64,000 nt of DNA from NCBI GenBank assembly GCA_949825065.1, contig OX463838.1, positions 9,711,246 through 9,775,245 on the forward strand, given 5' to 3'. Shown here piece after piece: positions 61,447-64,000 of the stretch. The position numbers and the translations under genes are program-made. A model generated the notes under the pieces. That model searched no databases. It was not told the DNA's origin and was given only the letters and a program-made list of their open reading frames with translations. This DNA is from Odontocerum albicorne (lineage: Eukaryota; Arthropoda; Insecta; Trichoptera; Odontoceridae). Each line of letters starts with the position of its first letter. The first letter of the stretch is position 1.

Positions 61447-62402
61447 CTAGGTAAGTCCAGAAAATAAGTGTACTGAATTTTTGTAGGTTACAATTTTTTT
61501 TATTTAAACAAAAAAATTACGTGGTTACCGTAGTACATATGTAAGCTATATTTCGACATAGTTGCCATTCCTCTCAATGCAGGCGGTGAAGCGGGGTATC
61601 AACTTTTTGATGCCTTCCTCGAAGTAGTTTCCCGCCAACCCCTCCGTCCACTTCTCCACCTCCTCCTTTACCTCCTCGTCGGTTGAAAACCTTTTTCCAC
61701 CCATGTGCAGCTTCAGGGAAGTAAAGAGATAGTAATCTGAAGGTGCTAGGTCAGGGGAATGCGCGGGATGGTTCAGGACATCCCATTTAAACGAGGCGAG
61801 CAGTTCCTTCGTGGCGTTGGCCGTGTGTGGTCTTGCATTGTCGTGCAGCAGGCAGACTTCCTTTGTCAGCATGCCTCTCCTCTTGTTCTGAATCGCCCTC
61901 CGCAATTTTTTTAGGATCTCACAGTATCTTGCAGAGTTGATGGTCTCCCCTTAAGGCATATATTCAATTAAAATTATGCCTTGACAGTCCCAAAACAATT
62001 TGGTAAATTTCGTTAGTCACAATTGAAGGTCTTCCGCTCCTCTGATCATCATGCATAGACGTACGACCGTTTTTAAACTCGCGACACCACTTGTACACAC
62101 TCGTACGATTCATAGCTTTATCACCATATGCAGTTTTCACGTCATTATAAACCTCAACCGGAGGTTTTCCCTTCCAAACGAGATAACGGATGACGCCCCG
62201 TATTTCGCACTTGGCGGGAGATTGGATTTACATTTTTCACGAAACGTGTTGTCGCGTCGACACTTCTCAACGTACTGACCTCGAACCGGTCTCGTTGCGG
62301 AGGGGAAAGGTCAGGCTACACGGAAGTGTAGCCAACACGTCGAAAAATAAAATCCATCCGGTCGTGAGAGCCTCAGTACATTTACTTTCTGGATACGCCT
62401 CG
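61447..62402 (-). mobile_element. Internally deleted mariner element
   Basis: Terminal repeats CTAGGTAAGTCCAGAAAATA and the complement of the right end (CGAGGCGTATCCAGAAAGTA). TA flanks both (61445-61446, 62403-62404). 956 bp, about 300 bp short of full length. Confidence 0.82.
61546..62220 (-). pseudogene. Mariner transposase lacking its central part
   Basis: N-terminal part: KCEIRGVIRYLVWKGKPPVE, VYNDVKTAYGDKAMNRTSVY, KWCREFKNGRTSMHDDQRSG, RPSIVTNEI, the helix-turn-helix region. It then jumps to FWDCQGIILIEYMP, a stop, GETINSARYCEILKKL, and continues to VCLLHDNARPHTAN, SPDLAPSDYYLF (second and third Asp, 34 apart) and ACIERNGNYVEI. About 100 residues, including the first catalytic Asp, are missing. 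Inactive. It could still be mobilised if a matching transposase exists. Confidence 0.85.
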
Positions 62403-62404
62403 TA

Positions 62405-63584
62405 TATCGGCCATATCAGCAAATTGATATCCCAAAAAATGCATTCTATCATATAAATATATAGGAAATTTCGTTGGTAATTAGAAGTATTTTGATTAGA
62501 ATAGAAAAAAGCTCTATGACGAGTATGCACTGAAGGAACTCGAATATAGAAAAATCTAAGCAATTCAGAAAAAAATAAGTGAGAAATAACGTTTTATGTA
62601 AAAAATGCTAATTTTTCAGTATTCTTTTTTTTCCTCAGAGTTATTGAAAAATCAATCTTCGTTCGAGAAAGTTATAATTTATATCAATTATAGGAATGCC
62701 CAATTGAAATGATAAGAGATTATTTATATAAAACAAATTGCGTAAACAAACTCGCTTCATTGACGATTTAATTAAACTAACACTCAATTGGGAATCCAAA
62801 CCAAAATTCTTATTACGGCAAGTCAAATAATAAGAGCTTTATTATGAAAAATAATTTTGATCGCACAAGAGTAAACCTTAAATAAAATATATTTTTAAGT
62901 GCGACGATAAGATCGTATCGAATTGAATTAGTTTAAGAACAGTTCCACATTTGCATATGTATTTCATACTGGTACATGGTAAAAATTGCTCCAAAATATC
63001 TATCAGGAGAAGATAAATATGTATAAAATTTTCGATCGTAAATCTGTGTATAAAATATTCAAATAAAATAATTTATTATTACAATTATCGATCTTTGTAT
63101 AAAATATTGAATCCATAGGATTTATTATTTCACTTATAGATCTGAGTAAAAAATATTCAATCCAAAGGATTTATTATTACGACTACAGTTATATATTTTA
63201 GTACAAAATATTAAATCCAAAGGATTTATCCGAAGTAAGCGACTAATCGTCATTTTATAATGTTTATACTGTAAAAGTGATTTTTTCTGGTCATTGCAAG
63301 AAATCCCACCTTAACAATTTATTTATTTATTTATGACAAGAAATATACGTAATTTGCGAAAAAACAACAGGTAATTTAATTTAGACATAAATTATTTTAA
63401 TGCCTCTGGGTTTGTCGCCTTTCATTTGTCGTATCCCAGTAAATTAGGCTTTTGCCTGTATCTCACTGAGGATAGACAATATTTTATATAAAACAAGTTT
63501 TTGCTGATCTTTCGATATGCGATACCACATTCGGCATTTTGAATGTATACATTTGTATTGTATTGCAATGTACTTTTGTTATAT
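62405..63584. other. AT-rich stretch without a gene
   Basis: Four related segments (aaaatattcaatccaaaggatt type) occur between 63040 and 63230, a loose tandem of about 60 bp. 63435-63475 resembles 44995-45050. Confidence 0.45.
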
Positions 63585-63757
63585 ACACTGCCATGTGGCA
63601 ATCTCTTCTAACCAACCAGAAAGGTATTAATTAAAAAACCTTATATAAAAATTAGACTTGAACCCTTTAAAAAAAATCTTGTTACCAATAGGAAACAAAC
63701 CTGCAACCCCCGGGTTGAAAAACAGCCGTCTTTTCAACTAGGCCACGAAGGTCACCA
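63585..63757 (-). mobile_element. tRNA-derived SINE
   Basis: Reversed: cactgccatgtggcaatctc ttctaaccaaccagaaaggt, damaged box B aaacctgcaacccccgggtt, box A-like tcaactaggccacgaaggtc. Confidence 0.82.
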
Positions 63758-63872
63758 CAAAATTTATTTAATAAGACTTAATATTATTACGTGCTTTAGA
63801 GATGATAGTGAAAAATAGCAACGGTTTATTGATAAGTGGAAATTTTTTGCCTGTTTAAATAATTCAATATGA

Positions 63873-63945
63873 CTAGTTGCAACCCGTGAAATATTCACGG
63901 AAGTAAAACAAATTCTACATTTATGAAAATATAAATGTAAAATTT
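63873..63945 (-). mobile_element. Helitron-like 3' end, second copy
   Basis: Reverse complement of 2588-2643: CTAG at 63873-63876, then the CCGTGAA/TTCACGG hairpin. The body runs rightward into a TA array and out of the window. Confidence 0.5.
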
Positions 63946-63946
63946 G

Positions 63947-63951
<5 letters not shown>

Positions 63952-64000
<49 letters not shown>
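63952..64000. repeat. (TA)n microsatellite, cut by window end
   Basis: Uninterrupted TA dinucleotides to the last base. Confidence 0.95.

Overview
The window is AT-rich, repeat-dominated nuclear DNA from an animal, almost certainly an insect. Evidence: GT-AG introns, AATAAA signals, mariner, hAT, Harbinger and Helitron DNA transposons, several non-LTR retrotransposon families, and a tRNA-derived SINE seen about 20 times. The order cannot be fixed from sequence alone; a moth-like genome is one possibility. There are no bacterial operons, CRISPR arrays, rRNA genes or convincing functional tRNA genes.

Only one host gene is well supported: a two-exon gene on the + strand at 450-4842 for a 128-residue, Ala/Lys/Thr-rich secreted protein that I do not recognise. 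Its 4 kb intron holds a 309 bp TA array, a LINE scrap, a Helitron end, a SINE, and a candidate alternative last exon (2331-2440) followed by AATAAA. A weaker candidate first exon lies at 44523-44582.

The rest is transposon strata. About 5.9-14.3 kb holds old LINE 3' pieces, a mariner remnant and SINEs. At 15.35-16.08 kb are two abutting Harbinger-type elements, one still carrying a MADF-domain first exon. At 17-22.8 kb are a TA-target MITE, a LINE with an embedded hAT MITE, and a TIR element. At 23.2 kb is a perfect 33 bp minisatellite and at 25.4 kb a tandem array made from part of a LINE reverse transcriptase. At 28-36 kb are SINEs, LINE-B copies with 18 bp target duplications, and a fold-back element. 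At 36.4-43.4 kb are a mariner (transposase broken by one frame shift), a 102 bp satellite, a 5'-truncated RTE-like LINE with an open reverse transcriptase, and a mariner with an intact transposase frame but an altered third catalytic residue. At 45.6-55.8 kb there are several satellites, nested hAT and mariner-like elements, and a hairpin-bearing tandem array. At 58-62.4 kb are an element with an internal 82 bp VNTR, a LINE-B copy with a perfect 18 bp target duplication, and an internally deleted mariner.

No gene cluster acts together as a pathway. The interest lies in the secreted-protein gene and in how mobile elements nest, lose coding parts and seed satellites. Names such as LINE-A, LINE-B, family B, C and D are labels used only here.
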